From Formosa sp030427735 (GTDB lineage Bacteria; Bacteroidota; Bacteroidia; Flavobacteriales; Flavobacteriaceae): a stretch of 64,000 bases of DNA. The translations under genes were made by a program, and so were the position numbers. The notes below the pieces were generated by a model. The model was not told where the DNA came from. It saw only the letters and a list, made by a program, of their open reading frames with translations, and searched no databases. This document shows, piece by piece, positions 9,453 to 18,701 of this stretch. The first letter of the stretch is position 1. Every line of letters starts with the position of its first letter. The stretch lies in NCBI RefSeq assembly GCF_051200825.1, contig NZ_CP195158.1, positions 2,542,001-2,606,000 on the forward strand. Reading direction: 5' to 3'.

Positions 9453-9510
9453 GATTTTATAATGACAATGAGTAAAAATTTACGGTAATTATGGCTACAA
9501 AAGGTACGTT

Positions 9511-10305
9511 TTATTTTTTAACTCTAAACGTTCCCGTAACCGCATCGAACTGAATTAAATCGTCTGGAAATAACTGACCAAAAACATTTTGAGAAATTAA
9601 ATTGCAGGGTGTATCCATTACTACTTGTCCTGGAGTCATTACAATCATTTTATCGCATAACTGAATGGCCAAATCTATTTCGTGCGATGAAAACAAAATG
9701 GTTTTCCCTGTTTCCTTTGTAAGTTTTTGTAATAATTTTAAAATATACGCTTTATGATACATGTCGAGATGCGTTGTAGGCTCATCTAAAATAATAAGAT
9801 CCGTATCTTGAGCCAGCGCCCTAGAAATCATTACTTTTTGCAACTGACCATCGCTAAGTTCGAAGCATTTTTTATGCTTTAAGGCTTCAATATGTGTTAA
9901 ACGCAACGCTTCGTTTACACGCTTAATATCGTTTTTAGACAGCGTTCCAATCCAGTTCGTGTAAGGATGCCTTCCAAGGGCAACCAATTCTAAAACCGAC
10001 AAATTTTTTGAGGCCAGTTTTTCTGTAAAAACCAAGCTTAAAACCTGTGCCAGCTCTAACGGATTATATTTTTTAAGATCCTTATTCCGAATTAAAACGT
10101 TTCCGTCCAAAGGCTCTTGAGTGCGCGTAAGCGTCCGTAATAACGTAGATTTCCCAATACCGTTCGCACCTACCAACCCTATTAATTCTCCTGTATTTAA
10201 GGCTATATTTACATGAGAAGCAATAGGTGCTACTTCGTGTTTAGAACGATACCCAATTGAAAGATTTTCGGTTTTTAAAACAATATGTTTGGTAGTCTCT
10301 GCCAT
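9511..10305 (-). CDS. btuD: ABC transporter ATP-binding protein, FecE/BtuD type (cobalamin import)
   Basis: A 264-residue ATPase of a class II (FecCD-type) importer. Walker A GANGIGKST is near residue 44, the Q-loop follows, a signature-like LSDGQLQKVMISRAL lies near residue 147, Walker B is LIILDEP, and the switch histidine is in FSSHEID. The signature has D in place of the second G of LSGGQ, a known variation in this subgroup. It is the third gene of a btuF-btuC-btuD-like operon with 1-base spacings. Iron-siderophore and B12 importers share this fold; the B12 assignment rests on the riboswitch-controlled receptor operon divergent from it. Confidence 0.8.
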   Translation of the reverse strand: MAETTKHIVLKTENLSIGYRSKHEVAPIASHVNIALNTGELIGLVGANGIGKSTLLRTLTRTQEPLDGNVLIRNKDLKKYNPLELAQVLSLVFTEKLASKNLSVLELVALGRHPYTNWIGTLSKNDIKRVNEALRLTHIEALKHKKCFELSDGQLQKVMISRALAQDTDLIILDEPTTHLDMYHKAYILKLLQKLTKETGKTILFSSHEIDLAIQLCDKMIVMTPGQVVMDTPCNLISQNVFGQLFPDDLIQFDAVTGTFRVKK

Positions 10306-10306
10306 A

Positions 10307-11335
10307 TTAAAATACCATATTTCTTTTACGCACTAAAAGCCAAATAACTATAGGAGCTCCCACTAAAGATGTTATGGCATTTATAGGCAAGGTATAATCA
10401 CTGTTAGGAATCTGCGCAATGGTATCGCAAATAAGCATGATTATGGCACCAAAAATAATAACCGCTGGTAACAAAACTCTGTGGTTAGACGTATTAAACA
10501 CCAAACGTGTAACATGAGGAATAGCCAGACCTACAAATGCAATTGGTCCAGCAAAAGCTGTAATAGAACCCGCTAAAATACTAGTTGCCAAAATGATAAC
10601 TAAGCGACTTCTTTTTATACGCAAGCCAAGACTTTTTGCATAATTTTCACCTAAAAGTAACGTGTTTAATGTTTTAACAGAACTCAAACTCATAAATAAA
10701 CCTATAGTGTACAAAACTGCTAGAATAAGAACTTCCTGCCACGATAGATTGCCTAAACTCCCAAAGCCCCAAAATATATACCGCTGTAATTGTTGAGCAG
10801 AACTAAAATATGAAAGCACACCAACTATTGCACCTGTTATGCTAGCAAACATTAAACCAATTATTAAAATAGCCATGGTGTCTCTTACTCTAGACGATAC
10901 TATTAATACGGCAAGCAACACTAAAAAACTACCTAAACTAGCGGCTATTACAACACTCCATTTAGACGTTAAATATCCAGCAAAAACACCACCCAATATA
11001 CCTGAGCCTAGAATTATTAAAGCGACTCCTAAACTCGCCCCCGAGCTTATACCCAACACAAAAGGCCCTGCTAAAGGATTCCGAAATAAGGTTTGCATTA
11101 ACAAGCCCGAAACACCTAAACCCGAACCTACCAAAATAGCAGTAATGGCTTTAGGCAAGCGGTAATTTAAAACAATATATTGCCAAGATGCGTTTGTAGA
11201 TTGCCCCAAGAGACTATCTAAAACATCGCTTACAGGAATTGCCACCGAACCTAAACTGATGTTCATTAACACACAACAAAACATGAGTACGCATAAAATA
11301 GCGAAAGCAGTATAATATGTTTTTGAATTTGGCAA
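10307..11335 (-). CDS. btuC: FecCD-family ABC permease (cobalamin import)
   Basis: A 342-residue inner-membrane permease with about ten hydrophobic helices. Conserved FecCD/BtuC blocks include NYRLPKAITAILVGSGLGVS and NPLAGPFVLGISSGASLG near the N-terminus, and AGPIAFVGLAIPHVTRLV with its coupling-helix region near residue 265. It would form the homodimeric channel driven by the ATPase encoded next. Its start abuts the stop of the binding-protein gene, showing translational coupling. Substrate is inferred from context rather than sequence. Confidence 0.82.
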   Translation of the reverse strand: MPNSKTYYTAFAILCVLMFCCVLMNISLGSVAIPVSDVLDSLLGQSTNASWQYIVLNYRLPKAITAILVGSGLGVSGLLMQTLFRNPLAGPFVLGISSGASLGVALIILGSGILGGVFAGYLTSKWSVVIAASLGSFLVLLAVLIVSSRVRDTMAILIIGLMFASITGAIVGVLSYFSSAQQLQRYIFWGFGSLGNLSWQEVLILAVLYTIGLFMSLSSVKTLNTLLLGENYAKSLGLRIKRSRLVIILATSILAGSITAFAGPIAFVGLAIPHVTRLVFNTSNHRVLLPAVIIFGAIIMLICDTIAQIPNSDYTLPINAITSLVGAPIVIWLLVRKRNMVF

Positions 11336-12502
11336 TTACTTTAATGGTTTAAAAAAGAAAGGTTGATACTCTGGCAGCAATTCTGGGTGACTAATTTTTA
11401 TTAAATCTTTTAATACTAAATCGGGTCTACTTAATCCCAATTCGTAATACAGTACACCCCCTGTTGCTCCTTGCGTATTGGCAATGGTAAATATGTGCTT
11501 TTGTTTAAAAGCCTCGAACTTCGCATAGTGAGCATTAGCGGCTTTTAAATCGGAATAACTCCCGAAGTATGATGGATTCAACCAAATATCTGCATTTTGA
11601 GCTTTGGTAAATACCGATTCGAAATTAAGGGCCAAACTACCTGCTCCTGTACTGTTTTTCCAAAGATAATTAACATTTGCATCGCTTAACAACTCCGCTT
11701 CCGAACTTGTACCAGAAGGCAAATACCAAACATCTTTATGCATGGCTCCGCTTAACACAGTAGGTTGTTCTGTAACGGTAGCTGCAATAGCTTTCGCATT
11801 TAGATAATTCGTTTCAATAGTATTAAAAACCGTATCGGCTTCGGCTTCTTTTCCAAACAAAGCACCAAACAACTTTATCCATTCGGCCTTCGCTAAAGGC
11901 GACTCCTCTATCCAATCGCCATTATAAATTACAGGAATATTAGCTTTACTAACTGTTTCTAAAGTACGATTGTTACCATCAATACCAAAAGCGACAACTA
12001 CATTGGGGTTAAGCGACAATAGCACCTCGGTATTTATACCTTCATTTTTTCCCAATTCTTTTACAAACCCCGAATCTATACGCGCTCTTATAAGTTCTGA
12101 TGACACATAATCTGTGCCCGGAAAACCAATAAGTTTATCCGATGCTTCCAACAAATCTAAAGCAGGTAAATGTGTAGTAGATGTTACAACGATATTAGTT
12201 ACAGGAACCGTTATAATGCCGTTAAACTCTGTTTGTTTTACATTTACTTTTACCGGGCTATTTTTGTCTACCAAAGCAAATTTAAAACTCTGATCAGATT
12301 CGGGCCAAGGACTAAATATTTCTAAAACTTTATACCCTGTATAATTGGTTACACTAAAGCCTTTAGCATACTTTAAGGGTGTTGCAGCAACTGCTTTATG
12401 GGTTTCAGGTATTGTAGATTTCGATTGTTTTTTACAACCAAATAAAACAAGAGCACACGCTATAAACAGATACTTCAATGTAGAAATTTTGATTCCGAAC
12501 AT
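11336..12502 (-). CDS. btuF: periplasmic substrate-binding lipoprotein of the cobalamin ABC importer
   Basis: A 388-residue class III binding protein. The N-terminus is a lipoprotein signal with lipobox LFGC near residue 22. The two-lobed TroA/BtuF-type fold is indicated by VVTSTTHLPALDLLEASDKLIGFPG (first lobe), LSLNPNVVVAFG, and the long linker helix region around EWIKLFGALFGKE. It is somewhat longer than E. coli BtuF because of an N-terminal extension of about 90 residues, as in many Bacteroidota members. It heads the leftward operon and has its own promoter (12595-12623), independent of the riboswitch on the other strand. Confidence 0.82.
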   Translation of the reverse strand: MFGIKISTLKYLFIACALVLFGCKKQSKSTIPETHKAVAATPLKYAKGFSVTNYTGYKVLEIFSPWPESDQSFKFALVDKNSPVKVNVKQTEFNGIITVPVTNIVVTSTTHLPALDLLEASDKLIGFPGTDYVSSELIRARIDSGFVKELGKNEGINTEVLLSLNPNVVVAFGIDGNNRTLETVSKANIPVIYNGDWIEESPLAKAEWIKLFGALFGKEAEADTVFNTIETNYLNAKAIAATVTEQPTVLSGAMHKDVWYLPSGTSSEAELLSDANVNYLWKNSTGAGSLALNFESVFTKAQNADIWLNPSYFGSYSDLKAANAHYAKFEAFKQKHIFTIANTQGATGGVLYYELGLSRPDLVLKDLIKISHPELLPEYQPFFFKPLK

Positions 12503-12594
12503 CCTTATTTATTTTATTATTCAATACTGATTTTCAATATATAAACATCAACTACAACAACAATTTGTAGCCTTTGTTTTACTAAAAACTGCTT

Positions 12595-12623
12595 CAAATG
12601 TAAGCATATAAATAACAGTCAAA
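12595..12623 (-). promoter_or_regulatory. promoter of the leftward btuF-btuC-btuD operon
   Basis: On the minus strand TTTG (12623-12620) and TACATTTG (12602-12595) are separated by 17 bases, matching the Bacteroidota -33/-7 pattern. It predicts a leader of about 85-90 bases before the btuF ATG. I see no riboswitch in that leader. Confidence 0.6.
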
Positions 12624-12704
12624 TTAAAAAGATTTCATTTTTTTTGGTTTTCAGTTGTCTCAACTACGTTCTTAATCTTAAAAAATAAAAATTGAAATTT
12701 GTAA

Positions 12705-12733
12705 TTTGGTTTTAGCAAAAAGACTTAGTTTTG
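12705..12733 (+). promoter_or_regulatory. promoter of the riboswitch-controlled receptor operon
   Basis: TTTG at 12705-12708 and TAGTTTTG at 12726-12733 are 17 bases apart, a good -33/-7 pair. The transcript would start about 12740, exactly where the riboswitch fold begins. Confidence 0.7.
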
Positions 12734-12740
12734 CACAGCA

Positions 12741-12966
12741 TTTTGGTTCCTATCCCAATGGATGGATTAAAAGGGAATTGAGTGAAAATCTCAAGCTGTT
12801 CCCGCAACTGTAATCTTAGTTCTGCTTTGCAGAATGCTTGTTATTATACTTCTAAAACACCACTGATTTTTTATAATTGGGAAGGTAAATAGCAAGACGA
12901 GAGTCAGGAGACCTGCCTAATGTAAATATCAAAATATTTGACTTTCGGGTAAAAGGTCTATAGCGT
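12741..12966 (+). ncRNA. cobalamin (B12) riboswitch with expression platform
   Basis: Conserved cobalamin-aptamer segments appear in order: AAAAGGGAATTGAGTGAAAA at 12769-12788, a closing TTCCCGCAACTGTAA at 12799-12813, and the B12 box AGTCAGGAGACCTGCC at 12902-12917. The segment between is the variable-length arm. In the platform, AAAAGG at 12951-12956 is the best ribosome-binding candidate for the ATG at 12967. It can pair locally (GACTTT at 12941 with AAGGTC at 12953), or its AGGTCT can pair with AGACCT inside the B12 box. The aptamer call is sure; the platform mechanism is inferred. It controls the receptor/lipoprotein operon. Confidence 0.95.
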
Positions 12967-14802
12967 ATGAGAACAAACATTTTTATATTTTTCTTAATTG
13001 TAATAGGCAAGCATTGTTCGGCTCAAGAACAAGCACAGTCTACTATTGAAACCCTTAACGAGGTTTTAATTACCGCCGATACACAATTACAAACCTTTAG
13101 CGACTCGCAATCTGTTTTGGTTTTATCGGACAGTATAATAGCTATTAATGCACCGTCTTTAACGTCTCTATTAAATTACAACTCGCCAATTTATTTTAAA
13201 GAAAATGGTTTAGGCATGGTTTCGTCGCCTTCGTTTCGCGGAACTACAGCCCAACAAACTGCAGTGGTTTGGAACGGCATAAACATAAACTCCCAACTGA
13301 ATGGACAAACCGACTTTAACACGGTAAACACCACTAATTTTAATAACATTACCATTAAAAGTGGTGGCGGCAGCGTTATTTATGGCAGCGGAGCTATTGG
13401 CGGCAGTATTCATCTTAACAATAATTTTGATTACACAGAAGGATTTCAAAACACACTTCAATCGCGTTACGGTAGCTTCAATACTTTACAATTGCTTTAT
13501 AAAAGCAATGTTTCAGTAAAAAACCTGAGCGCCAATATACAAGTCACCAGAAACAGTTCGGATAACGATTATGATTATATAGATTCTGATAATTTTAATA
13601 GAAACGGACAATTTTACAACACGAGCCTTAGCGCGAACATCAGCTACAAATTAAACAGAAAAAACATTTTAAAGTTTTACAGTTATGCCTTCGATGGCGA
13701 TCGTCATTTCTCATTGATTTTCCCTTCGGAAACAGCCACCAAATATCACGATTTCAATACTAGAAATCTTATAGAATGGGATGGCTTTTACTCTAAATTC
13801 GTTTCTAAACTGAAGTTAGCCTACCTTACCGAAGATTACAAATATTACGATAACTTAAACACCAACGCTTATAGTTTTGGAAAAGTAAATACTCTGGTTG
13901 CAAAATACGATCTAACCTACACCCCTACAGATAACATTACTTTAAACTCGATTATAGACGGCACCCAAAACAAAGGAACGGGATCGAGTATTGATAAAGA
14001 AACCCGGCAAATTGCTAGCTTCAACCTACTTTTTAAACACGCATTGCATAAAAAGTTCACTTACGAGCTAGGCTTTCGTCAAGAAATCACCAACAACTAT
14101 AACAGTCCGTTTTTATATAGCTTCGGGTTTCAATATCAAGTAGCAACACCGTATACTGTAACGCTAAACGGTTCTAAAAACTTCAGAATACCAACATTTA
14201 ACGATTTGTATTGGGAAGGTAGTGGCAACCCCAATTTAAAACCCGAAACGGCTTACCAGATAGAAATTGGCAATCACTTAAACATCAAAAATTTCGCTAT
14301 TACAGCAACAGTCTTTTACAACGACATTAAAGATATGATTAGATGGCTACCAAACGGAGCACTTTGGCAGCCCGTTAATACAGATCATGTAAAAACTTAC
14401 GGACTAGAAAGTAGTTTACAATATGTAAAAGCCTTAAAACACCATCAATTTACTGTTAACAGTACTTACGCTTATACCATTTCTAAAAACCAAGAATTAG
14501 ATACGCAACTCATTTATGTTCCAAAACATAAAGCTACCGCCAGTCTGGGATATGCTTTTAAAAACATATCGGCCTATTACCAGTGGTTATTTGTAAGCGA
14601 TGTTTATACAACTACCGATAATTCGCAACAATATGTATTGGACGGTTATCAAGTATCTAATTTAGGACTGAATTACACTTTTAACGACAATTTTACCCTA
14701 GGCGGAACAATTAATAATCTTTTTAACGAAAATTATCAAAGTGTCTCTAACCGATACATGCCAGGACAAAATTACGCAATGCATATAACTATAACTTTTT
14801 AA
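12967..14802 (+). CDS. btuB: TonB-dependent outer-membrane receptor for cobalamin (BtuB-like)
   Basis: A 611-residue outer-membrane receptor with a signal peptide (residues 1-19, ending CSAQ). The plug domain (about 30-150) has the TonB-box-like TLNEVLITAD, and SFRGTTAQQTAVVWNGININS and IYGSGAIGGSIHL follow. A beta-barrel continues to the C-terminal aromatic residue (ITF), the BAM signal. Plug signatures and size match BtuB rather than the ~1000-residue SusC group. The cobalamin riboswitch directly upstream defines the likely substrate. The next gene follows 10 bases later and encodes its probable surface partner. Confidence 0.9.
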   Translation: MRTNIFIFFLIVIGKHCSAQEQAQSTIETLNEVLITADTQLQTFSDSQSVLVLSDSIIAINAPSLTSLLNYNSPIYFKENGLGMVSSPSFRGTTAQQTAVVWNGININSQLNGQTDFNTVNTTNFNNITIKSGGGSVIYGSGAIGGSIHLNNNFDYTEGFQNTLQSRYGSFNTLQLLYKSNVSVKNLSANIQVTRNSSDNDYDYIDSDNFNRNGQFYNTSLSANISYKLNRKNILKFYSYAFDGDRHFSLIFPSETATKYHDFNTRNLIEWDGFYSKFVSKLKLAYLTEDYKYYDNLNTNAYSFGKVNTLVAKYDLTYTPTDNITLNSIIDGTQNKGTGSSIDKETRQIASFNLLFKHALHKKFTYELGFRQEITNNYNSPFLYSFGFQYQVATPYTVTLNGSKNFRIPTFNDLYWEGSGNPNLKPETAYQIEIGNHLNIKNFAITATVFYNDIKDMIRWLPNGALWQPVNTDHVKTYGLESSLQYVKALKHHQFTVNSTYAYTISKNQELDTQLIYVPKHKATASLGYAFKNISAYYQWLFVSDVYTTTDNSQQYVLDGYQVSNLGLNYTFNDNFTLGGTINNLFNENYQSVSNRYMPGQNYAMHITITF

Positions 14803-14812
14803 ATATTTAATT

Positions 14813-15883
14813 ATGAAACAAATAAACAAACTTGTATTACTTGCACTAGCAAGCACCGCTATTATAACCTCTTGTAGTAGCGACGACGACAATAACGGCA
14901 CACCAGACGTACCTAAAGGCACCTACGATAACGGCTATTTTATATTAAACGAAGGTAATAGCAACCCTGCTACTGCCAGTATTGCTTTTGTAGACCAAGA
15001 AGGTGTATTGTCTCAAGATATTTTCAGAACAGAAAATCCGGATGCTCCAGAAACAGGAAGTTATTTACAAAGCATGTTTTTTAGCGATACCCATGCGTTT
15101 ATAATCTCTGGACAAGCCAATCAAGTTACTGTTGTAGATCGTTACACATTCGAATACATTACAACTATTGATAGTGACCTTGCATCGCCAAGATATGGTG
15201 CTGTTGCTAACGGAAAAGCATACGTTACCAACTCTAACGGTTGGGAAGCAGGAGGAGCAGACGACTTTGTAACTGTAATTAACTTAACAGATTATTCGAC
15301 CTCGACATTTCCTATGGAAAATGCCGAAGGTGTTACAGAAGAAGATGGTTTCGTATATTTCTCTAACGGATATTACGGTTCTGGACATAGCATTACCGCT
15401 TTAAATAGTAATAACAACGAAACAGAAGTTATTGATTTAGGAGAAGGAAACTCTCCAAACTCTCTAGAGGAAGAAGACGGTTATTTATATGTTTTAACAC
15501 AGAATTTCGAAGACACTTCAAAAATCTTTAAAATAGATTTATCATCAAACAGCATTAGCATGCAAATTACATTACCAGAAGACTTATCGGCTGCTAAGCA
15601 ATTAAATGTAGAAGATGATGTTATTTATTTTACCAATAATACTTCGGTTTTTAAAGTAAACACCTCTGGAGATGAAGATTCTTTTGATAAAGTTTTAGAG
15701 TACACCTCTAATTCGGAGTGGGGCGCCATGTATGGTTTTGCCGTAGAAGACGATAAGATTTATATTGCAGATGGTGGCGATTTTGCTTCAAACGCGCCAA
15801 CTTACGAATATAATTTATCTGGTACGCAACTAACAAGTTATTCGGCTGGAATTGGCCCTAACAGTTTCTATTTTAACGATTAA
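14813..15883 (+). CDS. BtuG-like (DUF5074) beta-propeller surface lipoprotein
   Basis: A 356-residue lipoprotein: signal peptide with lipobox TSC at about residue 21, then an acidic SSDDDN tract that acts as a surface-export signal in Bacteroidota. The mature part consists of propeller-type repeats of 40-50 residues (TVVDRYTFEYITTI, TVINLTDYSTSTF, KIFKIDLSSNSISMQ and similar). In Bacteroides, BtuG proteins with this fold bind B12 at the surface with very high affinity and pass it to BtuB. Position right after the riboswitch-controlled receptor supports the same role. The family match is strong; B12 binding itself is inferred. Confidence 0.82.
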   Translation: MKQINKLVLLALASTAIITSCSSDDDNNGTPDVPKGTYDNGYFILNEGNSNPATASIAFVDQEGVLSQDIFRTENPDAPETGSYLQSMFFSDTHAFIISGQANQVTVVDRYTFEYITTIDSDLASPRYGAVANGKAYVTNSNGWEAGGADDFVTVINLTDYSTSTFPMENAEGVTEEDGFVYFSNGYYGSGHSITALNSNNNETEVIDLGEGNSPNSLEEEDGYLYVLTQNFEDTSKIFKIDLSSNSISMQITLPEDLSAAKQLNVEDDVIYFTNNTSVFKVNTSGDEDSFDKVLEYTSNSEWGAMYGFAVEDDKIYIADGGDFASNAPTYEYNLSGTQLTSYSAGIGPNSFYFND

Positions 15884-15900
15884 TTAAACATCTTTAAACT

Positions 15901-15943
15901 AAAAAAGCTGATCAAAATAATTATTTTGATCAGCTTTTTTTTT
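15901..15943. terminator. bidirectional terminator between B12 receptor operon and glyA
   Basis: A perfect palindrome with 18-base arms centred at about 15921 (arm AAAAGCTGATCAAAATAA), flanked by A- and T-runs. It serves both the rightward operon and the leftward glyA gene. Confidence 0.88.
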
Positions 15944-15966
15944 ATCTAATATAAAACCTTTTGTTC

Positions 15967-17241
15967 TTAAGCAACAAATAGTGGTCGTTCAGCCATAAGT
16001 GCATTTACTTTAGTGGCAACACCTTCTAAAACGGCTTCGTCTTCAAGATTTGTAATTACTTCATCTACCAAATCCACAATAGTTTGCATATCTGCTTCTT
16101 TTAAACCTCTAGTTGTAATAGCGGCAGCACCAATACGAATACCAGAAGTTACAAATGGCGATTTATCGTCAAACGGCACCATGTTTTTATTTACTGTAAT
16201 ATCTGCTTTTACTAAGGCCTCTTCTGCCTGTTTCCCAGACACCTCTTTATTTCTTAAATCAATAAGCATCATGTGGTTGTCTGTACCACCAGAAATAATA
16301 TTGTATCCTTTAGCTACAAAAGCCGCCGCCATAGCTGCCGCGTTTTTCTTTACTTGCAGCATGTAATTTAAATACTCATCGGTTAAAGCTTCACCAAATG
16401 CAATCGCTTTAGCAGCTATAATATGCTCTAAAGGCCCACCTTGGTTTCCTGGAAAAACAGATGAATCGAATAAAGAAGACATTTTTCTTAAGCTACCATT
16501 TTTTAATTTCAATCCAAACGGATTGTCAAAATCCTCGCCCATCATAATCATTCCGCCTCTTGGTCCTCTTAAAGTTTTATGGGTCGTAGTAGTTACTACG
16601 TGACAATGCGGAATCGGATCGTTTAAAATACCCTTAGCAATTAAACCTGCTGGGTGCGAAATATCAGCCATTAAAATCGCATTTACACTGTCTGCGATTT
16701 CACGGAAACGTTTAAAATCTATATCTCTTGAGTAAGCAGAAGCTCCAGCTATGATTAGTCTAGGTTGTTCTTTTGTAGCGATCTCTTGTATTTTATCGTA
16801 GTTTAATACGCCCGTTTCCTGCTCTACCCCGTAAAATACTGGGTTGTATAATTTACCAGAGAAATTTACTGGCGACCCGTGGGTTAAATGTCCACCATGA
16901 GATAAATCGAAACCTAAAATTTTATCGCCTGGTTTTAAACAAGCTGCAAAAACTGCTGTATTGGCTTGACTTCCCGAGTGCGGTTGTACGTTTACATAAG
17001 CAGCTCCAAAAAGTGCTTTAGCACGATCAATTGCAATTTGCTCTACCTCATCAACCACTTCACAGCCACCGTAATAGCGCTTACCAGGATACCCTTCGGC
17101 ATATTTGTTTGTTAATACAGAACCAGCAGCTTCCATCACTTGGTCGCTTACAAAGTTTTCCGAAGCAATAAGTTCTAAACCATGTAATTGGCGTTGTTTT
17201 TCGGCTTCAATTAATTCAAAAATTTGTTCGTCGCGTTGCAT
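15967..17241 (-). CDS. glyA: serine hydroxymethyltransferase
   Basis: A 424-residue PLP enzyme that interconverts serine and glycine while charging tetrahydrofolate with a one-carbon unit. Conserved blocks are LIASENFVSDQVMEAAGSVL, NKYAEGYPGKRYYGGCE, and VVTTTTHKTLRGPRGG with the PLP-binding lysine at residue 222. Length is typical. The ATG at 17241 (MQRDEQIFELIEAEKQRQ) matches the family start; a longer frame to 17334 would read through the promoter region and is rejected. The protein is cytoplasmic and the gene is single. Confidence 0.97.
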   Translation of the reverse strand: MQRDEQIFELIEAEKQRQLHGLELIASENFVSDQVMEAAGSVLTNKYAEGYPGKRYYGGCEVVDEVEQIAIDRAKALFGAAYVNVQPHSGSQANTAVFAACLKPGDKILGFDLSHGGHLTHGSPVNFSGKLYNPVFYGVEQETGVLNYDKIQEIATKEQPRLIIAGASAYSRDIDFKRFREIADSVNAILMADISHPAGLIAKGILNDPIPHCHVVTTTTHKTLRGPRGGMIMMGEDFDNPFGLKLKNGSLRKMSSLFDSSVFPGNQGGPLEHIIAAKAIAFGEALTDEYLNYMLQVKKNAAAMAAAFVAKGYNIISGGTDNHMMLIDLRNKEVSGKQAEEALVKADITVNKNMVPFDDKSPFVTSGIRIGAAAITTRGLKEADMQTIVDLVDEVITNLEDEAVLEGVATKVNALMAERPLFVA

Positions 17242-17267
17242 AATTGTAATTATCGTTAAAAATTCCT

Positions 17268-17275
17268 CAAAAATA
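17268..17275 (-). promoter_or_regulatory. -7 promoter element of glyA
   Basis: On the minus strand this reads TATTTTTG, matching TAnnTTTG, 26 bases before the glyA ATG. A TTTG on the same strand (17302-17299) lies 23 bases upstream as a weak -33. Confidence 0.45.
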
Positions 17276-17307
17276 ATAAATAGATTAGTTAAATACATCA
17301 AAAAACA

Positions 17308-17315
17308 TATATTTG
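17308..17315 (+). promoter_or_regulatory. -7 promoter element of fumarylacetoacetase gene
   Basis: TATATTTG matches TAnnTTTG and lies 37 bases before the ATG at 17353, back to back with the glyA promoter. No convincing -33. Confidence 0.45.
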
Positions 17316-17352
17316 AATAGAATTTATTAAACAATTAATTAACAAAAACGTT

Positions 17353-18642
17353 ATGCAGATATCCGCTAACAATCCCGATAGAAAAACCTGGCTCCACGTC
17401 GATAAAAACTCCGATTTCCCTATACAAAACATCCCTTTTGGTGTCTTTTTAACCAGAGACGATATTATTACCATAGGAACGCGTATTGGAGATACTGCTA
17501 TAGACCTTGGCGCTTTGCATCAGTTGGGATATTTTGACGACATTCCTTTAACCGATGATATTTTTCTTCAAGACACTTTGAACGACTTTATTGCTGATGG
17601 AAGAAAAACCTGGCGTGCCGTTAGAAATAAAATTGCAGATATTTTTGATGATGAAAACGATTCATTAAAAAATAATAAACAACATAAAGAAATAGTCTTG
17701 TTTCGTTTAGATGAAATTGAAATGCAATTGCCTGTTGAAATTGGCGATTACACCGATTTTTATTCGAGCATAGAACACGCTACCAATGTAGGGACTATGT
17801 TTAGAGACCCAGACAATGCCTTAATGCCAAACTGGTTACACATTCCGGTGGGGTATCATGGTAGAAGCTCCTCTATAATTCCGTCTGGAATTCCAATACA
17901 CAGACCGCAAGGCCAAACGTTACCAGAAGGCGCCACAGAACCTGTTTTTGGGCCTTCTAAATTAGTTGATTTTGAACTTGAAATGGCTTTTATTACTACC
18001 GATGCCAACGATTTAGGAGAACCTATTCCTGTTGATGAAGCCGAAGAATATATTTTTGGATTGGTATTATTTAACGATTGGAGTGCACGAGACATCCAAA
18101 AATGGGAATACGTACCACTAGGGCCATTCCTTGCTAAAAGTTTCGCTTCTTCGATGTCGCCTTGGATTGTTACCTTAGATGCTTTAGAACCTTACCGAGT
18201 GCAAGGGCCAAAACCCATAAAAAAGCAAATGTCTTACTTACAAAGCAAGGGCAAAAAAAGTTTCGATATCAATTTAGAAGTCGCTATACAGCCTAAAAAA
18301 GCTAAAGAAACTATTGTATCGCGTTCTAATTTTAAATACATGTACTGGAACATGTCGCAACAATTAGCGCACCATACTATTAATGGTTGTCCGGTTAATT
18401 CAGGTGATTTAATGGGTAGCGGTACCATATCTGGACCAACGCCAGATTCGTATGGGTCGATGCTGGAATTAACCTGGAAAGGTACAAAACCATTGCAAAT
18501 GAAAGACGGTAGCGAACGTAAATTCATAAACGATTACGACACCGTTATCATGCGTGGGTATTGCGAAAACGATGGTACACGCATTGGGTTTGGCGAGGTA
18601 AAAACACAACTTCTTCCTGTATTTAATCCTAAAAAAAAGTAA
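17353..18642 (+). CDS. fahA: fumarylacetoacetase
   Basis: A 429-residue enzyme of tyrosine/phenylalanine breakdown that hydrolyses fumarylacetoacetate to fumarate and acetoacetate. The N-terminal SH3-like domain (FGVFLTRDDIITIGTRIGD) precedes the FAH catalytic domain. Active-site blocks are DYTDFYSSIEHATNVGTMFR (near 135), PVGYHGRSSSIIPSG, and the metal-binding DFELEMAFIT followed by GLVLFNDWSARDIQKWE. Length and layout match full-length eukaryotic-type FAH, not the short FAH-domain hydrolases. The gene is single, divergent from glyA, with no other tyrosine-pathway gene in view. Confidence 0.95.
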   Translation: MQISANNPDRKTWLHVDKNSDFPIQNIPFGVFLTRDDIITIGTRIGDTAIDLGALHQLGYFDDIPLTDDIFLQDTLNDFIADGRKTWRAVRNKIADIFDDENDSLKNNKQHKEIVLFRLDEIEMQLPVEIGDYTDFYSSIEHATNVGTMFRDPDNALMPNWLHIPVGYHGRSSSIIPSGIPIHRPQGQTLPEGATEPVFGPSKLVDFELEMAFITTDANDLGEPIPVDEAEEYIFGLVLFNDWSARDIQKWEYVPLGPFLAKSFASSMSPWIVTLDALEPYRVQGPKPIKKQMSYLQSKGKKSFDINLEVAIQPKKAKETIVSRSNFKYMYWNMSQQLAHHTINGCPVNSGDLMGSGTISGPTPDSYGSMLELTWKGTKPLQMKDGSERKFINDYDTVIMRGYCENDGTRIGFGEVKTQLLPVFNPKKK

Positions 18643-18701
18643 TAGTTTTCGAGAAATTCTCGAAACCAATCTCATGGTAACAACCAACTGATACCCCCGC
18701 C

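Noticed and set aside
17242..17334. Extended N-terminus of GlyA
   Set aside because: It would run through the promoter region; the family start is MQRDEQIF at 17241.
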